DNA of 64,000 nt from Candidatus Heimdallarchaeota archaeon (lineage in GTDB: Archaea; Asgardarchaeota; Heimdallarchaeia; Heimdallarchaeales; Kariarchaeaceae): assembly GCA_015522385.1 (NCBI GenBank), contig WAMJ01000037.1:62001-126000 (forward strand). Direction: 5' to 3'. Positions 7,977 through 17,500 of this stretch are shown here, one piece after another. The position numbers were made by a program, and so were the translations under genes. Each line of letters opens with the position of its first letter. Position 1 is the first letter of the stretch. A model generated the notes under the pieces. The model did no database searches and was not told the origin of the DNA. It saw only the letters and a list, made by a program, of their open reading frames with translations.

Positions 7977-8485
7977 GTGAATCTTACAGCAACATCCTCT
8001 TGGCTTAAATCCACTATCTCGTAGTCTACAGAAAACATATCGATCATCCCCACTAGTCGATCTTGGCTGATAATCTTTGAGAGACCAGTGACTATTCCAT
8101 CATGAGAGGAGCATCTGATGATCTCACTGATTCCCTTTTCAGGATTCGGAAGATTCTGTATCATGCTGAATGACACGACAAGATCAGAGGATCCACACCT
8201 TAACGGAAGCCTCTCTGCATCCGCTGCTATCAGGTGGACATTCGGGTACTTGGACGATGCCACCTTGAGCATCCCAACTGAAAGATCTATTACGACGATC
8301 TCTCTGTTGAGATACCGAGCTAAGAGACCCGTACCACCTCCGGAATCCACAATTAACGGGGCTTTATTGGTGAGGAAGTCCTTCTCGAAAGCAGAATACT
8401 TGTGGATCTGAATTTCCCAGTACCGGTCGTCGTAGTGAGCAGAGGTCTGGTCGTAAAGTGATCGCATTCTCTCCTTCTTGTCCAC
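7970..8485 (-). CDS. Class I SAM-dependent methyltransferase, substrate unknown
   Basis: A short (171-residue) Rossmann-fold methyltransferase. Motif I is VDSGGGTGLLARYL, the acidic residue after strand 2 is in VVIDLSVGML, motif II/III appears as AADAERLPL, and motif IV as SSDLVVSFSMIQNLP. The sequence resembles the Methyltransf_11 group. The C-terminal part is short for the family. TTTTAATCC near 8508-8515 on this strand could act as a TATA box for a leaderless transcript. The divergent neighbour is the DRG GTPase. Confidence 0.8.
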   Translation of the reverse strand: MDKKERMRSLYDQTSAHYDDRYWEIQIHKYSAFEKDFLTNKAPLIVDSGGGTGLLARYLNREIVVIDLSVGMLKVASSKYPNVHLIAADAERLPLRCGSSDLVVSFSMIQNLPNPEKGISEIIRCSSHDGIVTGLSKIISQDRLVGMIDMFSVDYEIVDLSQEDVAVRFTQ

Positions 8486-8583
8486 AGGTACGGGAGAATA
8501 AATGAGGATTAAAACTCTGGTTTGAATGCACCGATTTTCTTAAATCTATTGAAATTGAAGATAGGTCATACAGAGGTGAGAAG

Positions 8584-9696
8584 ATGTCGACAACTGCTGA
8601 GAAGATTAAGGAGATAGAGGACGAACTCAAGATCACCAAGCACAACAAGGCGACGAATTCTCACATCGGAAGGTTGAAGGCGAAACTCGCCAAGCTCAAG
8701 AGGGAGCAACAAGAACGTATCATGAGTGGGGGCAAAGGTGGGGGAGATGGATACGACGTCAAGAAGAGCGGGGACAGTACCGCTGCCCTAATCGGCCTTC
8801 CCTCGGTGGGTAAGTCAACACTCCTCAATCGGTTAACTAATCGTGAGTCTGAAGTTGGCCATTACGCCTTCACTACCCTTGAGGCCATTCCGGGAATTCT
8901 TGATCATAACGGAGCTCAGATCCAAGTCATTGATCTTCCGGGTATTATCTCAGGTGCTTCGAAAGGAAAGGGGAGGGGAAAACAAGTTCTCGGGGTGGCG
9001 CGTAGTGCAGATCTCATTCTTATCGTCCTTGATGTCTTCGATGCGTTAAACCAATATGAGATGATCCTTCATGAACTCTACCATTTCGGAATCCGTCTGG
9101 ATCAGGAAAAGCCAGATGTCATCCTCAAGAAGACCAACAGAGGAGGTATCGCAGTCTCATCTCTCTACAACCTCACGAAGATCGATGAGAAGACCATCAA
9201 AGCCATACTTACCGAGTACAGAATCATCAATGCAGATGTCACAATTCGCTCAGACATCGACACAGATCAACTCATCGATGTCGTTGAGGGGAATAGGGTG
9301 TATCTCAAATCCTTAGTTGTAGTCAACAAAGTCGACCTCGCACCCCCAGGACTTCGGGAAAAGGTCAAGGAAGAGATCCCAGAAATCGAGCTGGAGATCT
9401 CTGCAGGTACGGGATACAATATGGAAGAGCTCAAGGATCTGATCATGGAGAAATTGGACCTTATCCGGATCTACCTCAAGCCCCACGGTGGGGAAACTGA
9501 CTGGGATGAACCGCTGATTGTGAGGAACGGTGTTAGTATCGGTGATGTCTGTGACAAGCTACACGGATCGTTCCGTAAGGAGTTCAAATACGCTAGGGTC
9601 TGGGGTAAGAGCATCAAACATGATGGACAAAAGGTACACATTAACCACAAGTTGGCAGATGAAGACGTGCTTACCATTGTGAGAAGCACCCGTTAA
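8584..9696 (+). CDS. DRG-type (Obg/HflX superclass) translation-associated GTPase
   Basis: DRG GTPases are conserved in archaea and eukaryotes and associate with ribosomes. The 370-residue protein has the standard order: basic helical N-terminus (HIGRLKAKLAKLKREQQE), a glycine-rich segment, G1 GLPSVGKST, switch region HYAFTTLEAIPG, G3 DLPG, G4 NKVD, and a C-terminal TGS domain (EPLIVRNGVSIGDVCDKLHG … DEDVLTIVRS). A strong AGAGGTGAGAAG ribosome-binding site precedes the ATG. TTCTTAAATC near 8535 may be the promoter. Confidence 0.94.
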   Translation: MSTTAEKIKEIEDELKITKHNKATNSHIGRLKAKLAKLKREQQERIMSGGKGGGDGYDVKKSGDSTAALIGLPSVGKSTLLNRLTNRESEVGHYAFTTLEAIPGILDHNGAQIQVIDLPGIISGASKGKGRGKQVLGVARSADLILIVLDVFDALNQYEMILHELYHFGIRLDQEKPDVILKKTNRGGIAVSSLYNLTKIDEKTIKAILTEYRIINADVTIRSDIDTDQLIDVVEGNRVYLKSLVVVNKVDLAPPGLREKVKEEIPEIELEISAGTGYNMEELKDLIMEKLDLIRIYLKPHGGETDWDEPLIVRNGVSIGDVCDKLHGSFRKEFKYARVWGKSIKHDGQKVHINHKLADEDVLTIVRSTR

Positions 9697-9721
9697 ACTT
9701 GTAAGAAAAAAGCCAATAGAA

Positions 9722-9730
9722 TATTTTATA
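9722..9730 (+). promoter_or_regulatory. TATA box of the stress-like protein/transporter pair
   Basis: TATTTTATA is followed about 25 bases later by the first codon of the next gene, so the transcript is probably leaderless or nearly so. No Shine-Dalgarno element is seen before that start, in contrast to the strong one before the second gene of the pair. Confidence 0.6.
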
Positions 9731-9752
9731 AGCAGGTTGACATGAATTTAAC

Positions 9753-10853
9753 TTGGACACAATGGTCGATGATAATTTTTTTCAGGCACTAAAGGACTCA
9801 ATTGAGGAGGCGAAATCAGATCAGATCGAGATGGGAGAGCACAGAAGGTTAATCAAAAGGATCTGTGTGATCACGGACGACTTCGATGACTACGAGAACC
9901 GGTTCAAGTTTGGGGAAGAGATGGCAGAGCGATATGGGTCGGATATTCTAAAGATATTCCTGTACAACATAGAGACTCTTCTCAAGAAACAGTACTCCAT
10001 TGATGAGTTTAAGGAGTCACCCCAAGAACTTGTCAACGCTATCCGTGCCCACTCGGCCCACATCAAGGAGCTTAAGGAATCGGACGTGACGATAGTACTG
10101 GATAGCACTGTGAAGGAATTGCTCTACGCCCTCAGGGATTTGAGACAGATCTCAACCCCAGAGAGTGAACTTACCAGCTCAGATGCAACTGCCCTAACGG
10201 ACTACCTCCTAGCAGATGTCGACCGGGAGAGAAATATATCCAACACAGTCGCTGAAATCCTAAAAGACTACAAACCGCAAATAATCTACTTCAAACCTCC
10301 ACTCCTGAGGAGCCGTGACTCCATTTCAGAGGAAGGATTCAACTACGTGACCTTACAGATCCTGAGGAAGAAGCCAAATGGCTCGTGGGTACTAATGCGC
10401 GGGAAGAAGGGGATCTCACAAGTCAAAAAAGCAGTCTTCTTCCTCCTCGGAGGGCAAGATCTTCCCACGGTAATGAGAGGAGGACATGCGGCAGTTTCAG
10501 TCCTCCCTAACATCGAGAATGTCAACATCGAGTATGTCATATTAATGGATCAGAAAAAGGTAAATATGGCCTCGCTCGTCTCTGAGACAAACTCGAACGA
10601 GGATCTTAGACACCTGCTCGTCAAACGTATGAAGGAAGTCGTGGGAAATGTCAAAATAGGTGGAAAACGACCTGAAGTTATTGTCAAATTTGGAGAGATC
10701 GAAAGTGATCTTCCGAGTATTTTCGATGAAATGGACACAGATCTGGTGTTCATCTCACCAAAGGTCACAAGCGACAACCAGTTTGATCAAGAGATGTTGG
10801 ATGTGGTACTCGTGGCAGTCCAGTCAAATATCACCGTGTTCATTACGTACTAA
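9753..10853 (+). CDS. Universal-stress-protein-like cytosolic partner of the adjacent transporter
   Basis: A soluble 366-residue protein with no membrane segments. Two alpha/beta halves are visible: one starting RRLIKRICVITDDFDDYENRFKFGEEMAERYGSDILKIFLYN with DVTIVLDSTVKELL, and a second starting QVKKAVFFLLGGQDLP and ending DTDLVFISPK … DVVLVAVQSNITVFITY. The strand patterns resemble tandem universal stress (Usp) domains, but no ATP-binding G-2x-G-9x-G(S/T) motif is evident. It ends 12 bases before the transporter gene, and stress-like domains are known to accompany ion transporters, so a regulatory role is inferred. The start is TTG 9753, or ATG 9762. Confidence 0.55.
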   Translation: MDTMVDDNFFQALKDSIEEAKSDQIEMGEHRRLIKRICVITDDFDDYENRFKFGEEMAERYGSDILKIFLYNIETLLKKQYSIDEFKESPQELVNAIRAHSAHIKELKESDVTIVLDSTVKELLYALRDLRQISTPESELTSSDATALTDYLLADVDRERNISNTVAEILKDYKPQIIYFKPPLLRSRDSISEEGFNYVTLQILRKKPNGSWVLMRGKKGISQVKKAVFFLLGGQDLPTVMRGGHAAVSVLPNIENVNIEYVILMDQKKVNMASLVSETNSNEDLRHLLVKRMKEVVGNVKIGGKRPEVIVKFGEIESDLPSIFDEMDTDLVFISPKVTSDNQFDQEMLDVVLVAVQSNITVFITY

Positions 10854-10865
10854 GGAGGGAGAAAA

Positions 10866-12227
10866 GTGTCTGAAATTAATTACCTTCACCTCTTTACAAT
10901 GCTCGCAATCTTCGTTGTCACCTATGTCCTTATTGTGAAAAAGAGCTTCGACAAGAATATGGCTGGAGCACTGGGGGCCCTTGCTACAATGGTTGCAGGA
11001 GCGCAGCTCGGCGTATTCGATCAACAGGAGTTTATCACAGAAGAACTAGCGGGGGACTACCTAATCCTTGCGGTCCTGTTTGGAAATCTCCTAATCGTGG
11101 CAGTCGCTTCCGAGGTCGGTATATTCCAGTTCATATCGGTCTTTCTCCTGAAGTTCACACAGGGAGATCCGAAAAAGCTCTACTATGTTCTAGGGATCTT
11201 GACCTTCCTCCTGAGTGCAATCGTCAACACCATCCCTGCGATACTTGTTGTGGGTGCATTGACCATCGTTGCAACACAGGAGTTGGGCTATAATCCTAAG
11301 CCGTACATCCTCATGGAGATTGTTGTCACCAACACGGGCGGTTTGACGACAGTCATATCAGCGATCACCAACCTAATTATTGCCACACCATTTAAAATAG
11401 GATTTGTGATGTTCATTGCCATCGCCGGACCCCTCGCCCTCATCCTCCTCGCGGTCAGTCTGATCATGATGATCAGGATGGTTCCTATCCCTGAAGTCAG
11501 TGAGGAAGAGTTAGAGGAGAAGAGAATACAGATCGCGGGATACAACGAGTGGAATGTCGTGAAAGACAAGGACAAATTCAAGCTCACAGGATTGGTCTTC
11601 GCGGTCACCATGCTGTTCCTTCTGCTCTCCGACACGGTTGGAATGGACATAAGCGTCATCGCTGTTGGTGGAGGTATTCTCATGGTATATACCTCTGGAT
11701 ACAACTTCGAGAAAATCCTGCCCAAGGTGGACTGGACCCTTCTTGCTTTCTTCACCTCACTCTTTGTCCTGATCAAGGGTCTGGAACTGGTCGGACTTCT
11801 GGATCTGATCACTGAGGCTATTGTCTTTGTCCTGAACAACTGGCTTCAGGGTAACTCTATACTTTCGGCTTTGGCGATCCTGATCTTCAGTTCACTATTC
11901 TCGGGAATATTAGATAATGTTGTACTGGCAGTGGCACTCACACCAATTCTGGAAAAGATAGCTGAGACAAACCCCGAGCTCCACATCGGAGGTATGGTAT
12001 GGGCACTTATCGTCGGGACCAACCTTGGAGGAGGACTGACCCCCATAGGAGCACCACCTGGAGTCCTTGGACTTGGCATCCTGTACAAGGAGACGGGTCA
12101 CAAGGTCGGATGGGGTGAATTCTTCAAATCGGTAGGCATCGTCACATTGGTGCGCATCGCAATTAGCGCGGTATACATCGCTCTACTAGTCCTGTTGTTT
12201 TCGTCAGATTCTCTGATCAACTTGTAG
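10866..12227 (+). CDS. ArsB/NhaD-type ion transporter (IT superfamily)
   Basis: A 453-residue polytopic membrane protein with about 11-12 predicted helices. The two inverted halves show family signatures: SAIVNTIPAILVVGALTIVA and the matching GILDNVVLAVALTPI, each with an Asn in a broken helix, plus TNLGGGLTPIGAPPGV near the end. This is the pattern of ArsB/NhaD/P-protein carriers; arsenite, Na+/H+ or another ion cannot be told apart from sequence. The GTG start is preceded by an excellent GGAGGGA element directly after the stop of the stress-like protein, so the two are probably co-expressed. Confidence 0.82.
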   Translation: MSEINYLHLFTMLAIFVVTYVLIVKKSFDKNMAGALGALATMVAGAQLGVFDQQEFITEELAGDYLILAVLFGNLLIVAVASEVGIFQFISVFLLKFTQGDPKKLYYVLGILTFLLSAIVNTIPAILVVGALTIVATQELGYNPKPYILMEIVVTNTGGLTTVISAITNLIIATPFKIGFVMFIAIAGPLALILLAVSLIMMIRMVPIPEVSEEELEEKRIQIAGYNEWNVVKDKDKFKLTGLVFAVTMLFLLLSDTVGMDISVIAVGGGILMVYTSGYNFEKILPKVDWTLLAFFTSLFVLIKGLELVGLLDLITEAIVFVLNNWLQGNSILSALAILIFSSLFSGILDNVVLAVALTPILEKIAETNPELHIGGMVWALIVGTNLGGGLTPIGAPPGVLGLGILYKETGHKVGWGEFFKSVGIVTLVRIAISAVYIALLVLLFSSDSLINL

Positions 12228-12286
12228 AATGTTTCCATCGACAGGTGTAAGCTTTTTCACCTAAGAATCATAAGGTAGAATCACAC

Positions 12287-12979
12287 ATGTCCGACGAGTT
12301 TTGGAGACCGCTAGATACATCAATGGAGTTTAGGTTCTGTGAGATCTGCGGAGCAGAAGAAGAGGTTAATTTTCTCCAATCAAAAGAGCAGGATGGAATT
12401 ATCCTGATACGATTCGTCTGCCGCGATTGCCACACAAACAGAAGAGTAGTTGTTGATGCAGTAAGGCAGATTGGTGATACCGAGGAGATAGATTCCGGAG
12501 TAAGAGAGGCTTGGCTCGATGAGTTCATCAAGGAACAGAAGGAATCTGGATCGATACAAAGCATTGGTGAGGTCGCAGTACACACCGAAGATCTGAGCTA
12601 TACGGAAGCTCCCGAGCAGGAAGAAGTACCGGAGTATTTTGCTGATGAAGCAGAAGAGGATGTAACGCTACTGGCGACGGCTCCATGGTCGGCAGGATTT
12701 GTGCAAGAAGCACTCTTTGGTTCGGATCCCGAGGGATGGCTGAAGAACCAAAATGCGTTCAACTCCGACAATCTAGATGTTACAATACAGACACTAATCG
12801 CTCTCTCGCATAACCAGACTGGTGCGGTGAAACTGAGCTCGATTAAGTGTCTTGGAGCTGCAGCCTCCACTGCAGATTCAGTACAAAAAGAGAAGATTAG
12901 AAACACCCTAGAAGAACTCTCGAACGACCAAGACGAGATCACAGCCCAACTTGCACAGATGACAAAACAACAACTATAA
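12287..12979 (+). CDS. Zinc-finger protein with C-terminal HEAT-like helices, unknown function
   Basis: I do not recognise the family of this 230-residue protein. It begins with a probable four-cysteine zinc finger (CEICGAEE … VCRDCHTNRR, about residues 23-57), has an acidic middle section (EEVPEYFADEAEEDV), and ends in two or three amphipathic helix pairs reminiscent of HEAT repeats (LDVTIQTLIALSHNQTGAVK and IRNTLEELSNDQDEITAQLA). The ATG follows AAGGTAG by about a dozen bases. It shares the zinc-finger-plus-HEAT composition with the gene at 13904-14533, in the opposite order. Confidence 0.6.
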   Translation: MSDEFWRPLDTSMEFRFCEICGAEEEVNFLQSKEQDGIILIRFVCRDCHTNRRVVVDAVRQIGDTEEIDSGVREAWLDEFIKEQKESGSIQSIGEVAVHTEDLSYTEAPEQEEVPEYFADEAEEDVTLLATAPWSAGFVQEALFGSDPEGWLKNQNAFNSDNLDVTIQTLIALSHNQTGAVKLSSIKCLGAAASTADSVQKEKIRNTLEELSNDQDEITAQLAQMTKQQL

Positions 12980-12990
12980 TTCGGAGATAT

Positions 12991-13000
12991 TACCTAGGTA
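12991..13000. promoter_or_regulatory. 10-bp palindrome, candidate operator of the small RHH regulator
   Basis: TACCTAGGTA is a perfect palindrome located just upstream of the putative TATA box (13011-13018) of the ribbon-helix-helix gene. RHH repressors bind short palindromes and often regulate themselves, so this is a natural candidate site. Binding is inference. Confidence 0.4.
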
Positions 13001-13010
13001 TTCCCCCAAG

Positions 13011-13018
13011 ATTTAAAA
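13011..13018 (+). promoter_or_regulatory. TATA box of the RHH regulator gene
   Basis: ATTTAAAA lies about 44 bases before the ATG at 13055. This predicts a transcription start near 13040 and a short leader carrying CTGGAG as a ribosome-binding site. Confidence 0.5.
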
Positions 13019-13054
13019 GAATAAGGACAGTAGAAGTTACTGGAGTAGTAATAC

Positions 13055-13228
13055 ATGAAATTGGTAACAGTACATCTCCCAAATGAATTTCTCTATGGGC
13101 TCGACGAGCTTGTTAGAATGCAGAAATACCCGACAAGAAGTGAGGCCATCCGAGTGGCTATCAGAGATCTCCTCAAGGATGAGCTTTGGGCACATCAGCT
13201 ATCTGCTGCAAAAACAGCCACAGTCTAA
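13055..13228 (+). CDS. Small ribbon-helix-helix (CopG/NikR-like) DNA-binding regulator
   Basis: This 57-residue protein begins MKLVTVHLPNEFLYGLDELV and continues RMQKYPTRSEAIRVAIRDLL. It is the textbook RHH plan: a short strand (KLVTVHLP) that inserts in the DNA groove as a dimer, helix A, the turn YPTRSEAIR, and helix B. Such proteins are dimeric repressors or antitoxin-like regulators. The ATG is preceded by CTGGAG. Its stop codon overlaps the stop of the convergent PHP gene (shared CTAA at 13225-13228). No toxin gene is adjacent, so a stand-alone regulator is more likely than an antitoxin. Confidence 0.85.
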   Translation: MKLVTVHLPNEFLYGLDELVRMQKYPTRSEAIRVAIRDLLKDELWAHQLSAAKTATV

Positions 13229-13893
13229 TCCTCAGGTATTCGACCGAGTTTTCTCTGCAAGAACCTCTTACTTTTCCTCATCACACCTAGCCGTCTACCT
13301 CTGGGAATTCCATCTCGGAGATTGAGAAGGACATCCTCGATACTCGTAGCTACTTTGATCTCTGTGTAAGCCATTCCGAACTCACTGCATCGGTGGGAAT
13401 CCGAATTCCCAACACCGAACAGACTTGTCCGTTCAACCGCCTTCTTGCCAAGCCAGTTGAAATATCCAATTAGCATGGAAGCATTCAATACCTCGATACC
13501 ATCGATTCCTGTCTCCAGAACCCGGTCACCTTTCCCCTTGCGCAGGAGATCGTAGGGATGGGCAGCGATGGTCAGGAGGGCACCCGCGTCCTTGGCCTCC
13601 AGAACCGTCTCCTGCATAGGAATACCCGTGGTCAGTGAGTCTATCCAGCCATAGACCAGAAGATGTCCGTCCTTCGTTGATACCTCCTGAGCAGGAATTA
13701 GAAGGATCTCGGTCTCTCCCTGAATCCGTTCGATGTGAGCGTGACTTCTGCAATCATTGTGATCAGCTATCGCTATTGCCCCAAAATTCTCCTCTTCAGC
13801 CCGCTGTACATAGGACTCGATCTGAGTCTTACTATCCCACGAGTATTTAGAGTGGAGGTGAAGATCAACTTTCACAATTTGAGGAGTGTACAT
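13225..13893 (-). CDS. PHP-domain metal-dependent phosphoesterase
   Basis: The PHP fold hydrolyses phosphoester bonds using bound metals. The 222-residue protein shows the motifs in order: KVDLHLHSKYSWD, AIADHND, PAQEVSTKDGHLLVYG, AAHPYD and GNSDSH, with the metal-binding His and Asp residues present. It resembles stand-alone PHP proteins related to the polymerase/histidinol phosphatase group; its substrate is unknown. It is the last gene of a four-gene minus-strand operon, 10 bases after the HEAT-RING gene. The basic C-terminus (GRRLGVMRKSKRFLQRKLGR) is an extra. Confidence 0.85.
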   Translation of the reverse strand: MYTPQIVKVDLHLHSKYSWDSKTQIESYVQRAEEENFGAIAIADHNDCRSHAHIERIQGETEILLIPAQEVSTKDGHLLVYGWIDSLTTGIPMQETVLEAKDAGALLTIAAHPYDLLRKGKGDRVLETGIDGIEVLNASMLIGYFNWLGKKAVERTSLFGVGNSDSHRCSEFGMAYTEIKVATSIEDVLLNLRDGIPRGRRLGVMRKSKRFLQRKLGRIPED

Positions 13894-13903
13894 TACTTAA
13901 TAA

Positions 13904-14533
13904 TTACTCTTCTACCAACTTGGCAATATTATCACTTCTGCACACGGGACAGAAGCTATGAGTTTGCAACCATGAAAGAATATGGTAAGGATGGTAGGCA
14001 CTGCCACATTCTGGACATGTTCTGAAGTCATTATCCTTAATCGTTACAAAGCAGATACTACAGAATTTACCATACCCACAGTTCCTGCAGGGAAAATTCT
14101 TGATCATGGTCGAGCACTCAGGGCACTTACCGTACTCGTTAAGGTTGATAGAACTAGTCATGTTGAATTCTAACAAATCATGGGATGAGATCGAATGTTT
14201 TTCTATAAAAATCTCAAAATGCATACGCATTGTAAGTCTGGCCAGTTCTACCTCCTCCATGATGAGAACCTCGAGGAGAACAGGGAAGTCCTCTCTTTTG
14301 CCGAGCCACGTGAGAGCAGAGTAGGCCGCCATTCTGACGGCTGGATCCTCGTCCGTCTGGACAATCTCAGCGAGGACATCGTTCATTAGAGCGATGTTGT
14401 TCTCTTTGAGTAGAGAGATGGTTTCGAGTTTGCTCACGAGGTCGCCATCGTAGAGAATCTCCCGTAGGAAAGAGTAGGACTTCTCCCTGTTCTCAGGAAT
14501 TCTCAATTTATTGACAGCGACCTCGATATCCAT
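13904..14533 (-). CDS. HEAT-repeat protein with C-terminal zinc ribbon and RING-like finger
   Basis: The first 120 or so residues are helical pairs of HEAT type (DGDLVSKLETISLLKENN, DEDPAVRMAAYSALTWLG). A zinc ribbon follows (C137, C140, C149, C152), then a RING-like cross-brace finger with C158, C161, C173, C176, H181, H184, C195 and C198. The latter includes YHPYHILSWL and CPVCRS, the spacing and WL/CPxC signature seen in RING-H2 E3 ligases and prokaryotic RING-like domains. Whether it acts in ubiquitin-like conjugation is unknown; no E1, E2 or ubiquitin-like gene is nearby. It lies two bases after the giant membrane-protein gene. Confidence 0.75.
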   Translation of the reverse strand: MDIEVAVNKLRIPENREKSYSFLREILYDGDLVSKLETISLLKENNIALMNDVLAEIVQTDEDPAVRMAAYSALTWLGKREDFPVLLEVLIMEEVELARLTMRMHFEIFIEKHSISSHDLLEFNMTSSINLNEYGKCPECSTMIKNFPCRNCGYGKFCSICFVTIKDNDFRTCPECGSAYHPYHILSWLQTHSFCPVCRSDNIAKLVEE

Positions 14534-14535
14534 GA

Positions 14536-17500
14536 TTACCGCTCCTTAGGTAGGAATATTCTCAGTATGTCTTTCCGGTCTGAATTCCTATTTATCTGTC
14601 TTACTCCCAGAACAAAGAGGAATGCAATGGCCGCTGAGACAAACGAGAACAAAGCAGTCAGTGGATCAAGCGTACCTTGGAATGCATAGAAGAATGCAAG
14701 TCCAATTCCGCCGATGAACCCAATGGTCAGGATTAACAGCCCGATATCACGGATTCTATCACGAGAATAGCGAATACCGTACCAGTAGCTCATACTAGAG
14801 GAGAAGGCCAAGCTCATGAAAGTTAGCATCTTCTCTGCTCCAGTAACGAACTTCGTTGCTGTAAGACCGTTGAACGCGAACACCAGTATGGTGATGGTAA
14901 CCACGGATCCAAAACTCTCACCCAAGTCGAAACTAGATTCTATCCAGATGGACATGAAGTACATGAGGGTGGAGAGAGCCAGCAGGATTACGCTCGTGCC
15001 GTTCATCGATACTCCGAGGAATGAAGAGAGGTCATACCCTGCACTGAGGAGCACCTGACCATAAATCATCCCCGAAACATAGTACACGAGAGTCCCGATC
15101 GTTGCACCGATGCTTTCCTTGGCTGTGACACCCACAGATACACCGAGGAGTGAGAGCGCTATGATTGCAGGGAATACCCCGGGTGTACCACTCGCGGAGG
15201 CTATTAGGGCCAGTACGAGCGCAATTACGGAAATGACAATTCCTGCACCTGACGTAAGAATTGGTTCTTTTCTCTCTGAGAAGTTTGAGAACATGACGCC
15301 AATACCCGCGATGATGAGTGGCACAAAGTAACCAAACGATACGATTGCCGCTATATCGATTGTTCCAAATCCGAGATCCGTGCTCCTCAAGAATCCACCT
15401 GCAAGCACGTTATACACACCCGTAACTACCTGAATTCCCATGGTAATAACCATCAACTGTATACTGGGCACGTCATAGCTCTTCTTCTCAGTGACTGTGC
15501 TTGCAAGAATGATCAGCCCCTGGACCGCAAGGATCGGAACAATCCACACGAGAGAGTCCATACCAACCCAAAGGACGAAGACAGCGCTCTGGATGATTCC
15601 TAGAAGGGAGATCGTATCCTCGAGAGATGTAAACTTCTTCCCGATGATTGCACCAAGTCCATCTGAAACTTCAGTATCAAATAGGTTGAACCCGCCACTT
15701 CTCACATCTAGGACGACAATGATGTCATAGAAGATAAGGAGCGCTAGCCACACGTAGTCAAGGTAAGGAACTACCACCTGTGGAGCGAACTCCTTCCAAG
15801 CAAGTGCTGGCTCTACAAAGGTTCCTATGAGGATCATGTTGATTCCCATCAAGAGTTTTTGAGTGGAGTAAATGTTGGTGCTCGTTGAGACCACTTGGAT
15901 GGTCATCACCACAAAGTTGATGACGAAGACTGCAAGTGCAGTTGCTGCGTAGGCAGGGTTGTTAAAGTACAGATAGGAGATTACCAGCAACTGGTACACT
16001 GAGACGATAACTTGGTTTCTCTCCGAGGAACTTCTCCACAAGAGGTAACTAGATATGAGGAGAGGAAGACCTACGATAACCGTGTCGAATAATCCGTAGA
16101 TACCAACCACTATTCCGATGAAAGACAACCCAGCAACCACTTCGGTAGGGGTGCTTGACCGGGTACGGGAATATGCAAGGAAGGCAACCGCCATCAGCAA
16201 CTGAATAGAGGCTGATATTCCCATGAACTTAATCCCAAGATCCACCATGTACTGGGCTGCAGACGAAGAGAAAGATACCTGCAGAAGTTTGAGAATAAGC
16301 GCTACAGGCATACTTAGAGAAATCGGCTTGATGTCAATCTCGGTGAAGACCTCATATCCGATGTAAACAAGTCCCACTACTGTTGTCATTACCATGAAAG
16401 TAATGCTGTCACCAAATGGAGCAAGCAACGCATACAAACTTGACAGGATAATAATTCCGTAGTAAGAGTTTGTCGCATCAGTGATGTTATCAACCCTCTT
16501 CCTCTCAAGATTGATGATCGCGATCAGTGCTTGGACAAGGTAGAAGATCAGGAGATTGAACACCTCTGGAGTCCCAAATCCGAACAGAGGAATGACGAGC
16601 ACTGCCAAGGACGAGAATATCTGGTAAACGGATCGTGTCTTGAGCTCAAAGACCGCTATAGCCACAAGATAGTAGACCATTAACGTCTGCATAGTGAAAT
16701 CGGGGACTCCACCAAGAACGGTGAAGCTTAGGACAATAGCCGTCACAAAAGAGCTCTTGATTTCGAGGAGTGCATCATTTGAACTTCTGAATGATTCCAA
16801 AAGCAGCCATGAGCTGAGTGTGACAAGGACGATCTGAACAAAGCCCAGTTCGATTGTGAAATCTCCTGAACCCATGGTCAATGTTCTGTATTCTCTGAAG
16901 AATGTAAGGACTGGAGCAAGACCCAAGAGGATGCTGACACCAGATGTTGTCGACCTATCTCGGAGTGCATACTTGAGATGTGCCAAAACAGCAGTGAGGA
17001 CGACGAGTACGAATACGGATACCTCAAAATATTCAATTGGTGCAAGGAAGATTGAACCTCCCAATGCCATGCTTTCTGAGAGAAATTCAAATCCTTGCTC
17101 CTTCCTTGTGTTGAGAAGGATTGAAAGAATGGCAGGCAACACAAAAATTAGAGAGAAGATCAGCCTTAGATTGAAGTCTGCAGAACTTAGAACCAATCCC
17201 TGAAAACCCATGAGGACAAAAACGAAGTTAGTGACTATGGATTTTGTCTTCCCGTAATCTTTGGATATCACGTATCCAATGTTGACAATCATCAAGCTAC
17301 CGAAGAGTGCCGCAAATGCAACTAGCGATTCGTGTATACCATCTAACCAAGGGAGAAACAGTCCAAACAGCACCATCAGTGAGCTCCCGATAGAAGTGGA
17401 GACTTCACTGTCCCTACCTTCCATAAATGTCATCAGTAAGTTGACCAATGAACCCATTACAAGGGGAACCACTCCCGAGACCATTCGGAGGGATATTTCG

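Noticed and set aside
13055..13228. RHH protein as the antitoxin half of a toxin-antitoxin pair
   Set aside because: No toxin-like gene is adjacent on either side; the neighbours are a zinc-finger/HEAT protein and a PHP phosphoesterase on the other strand.
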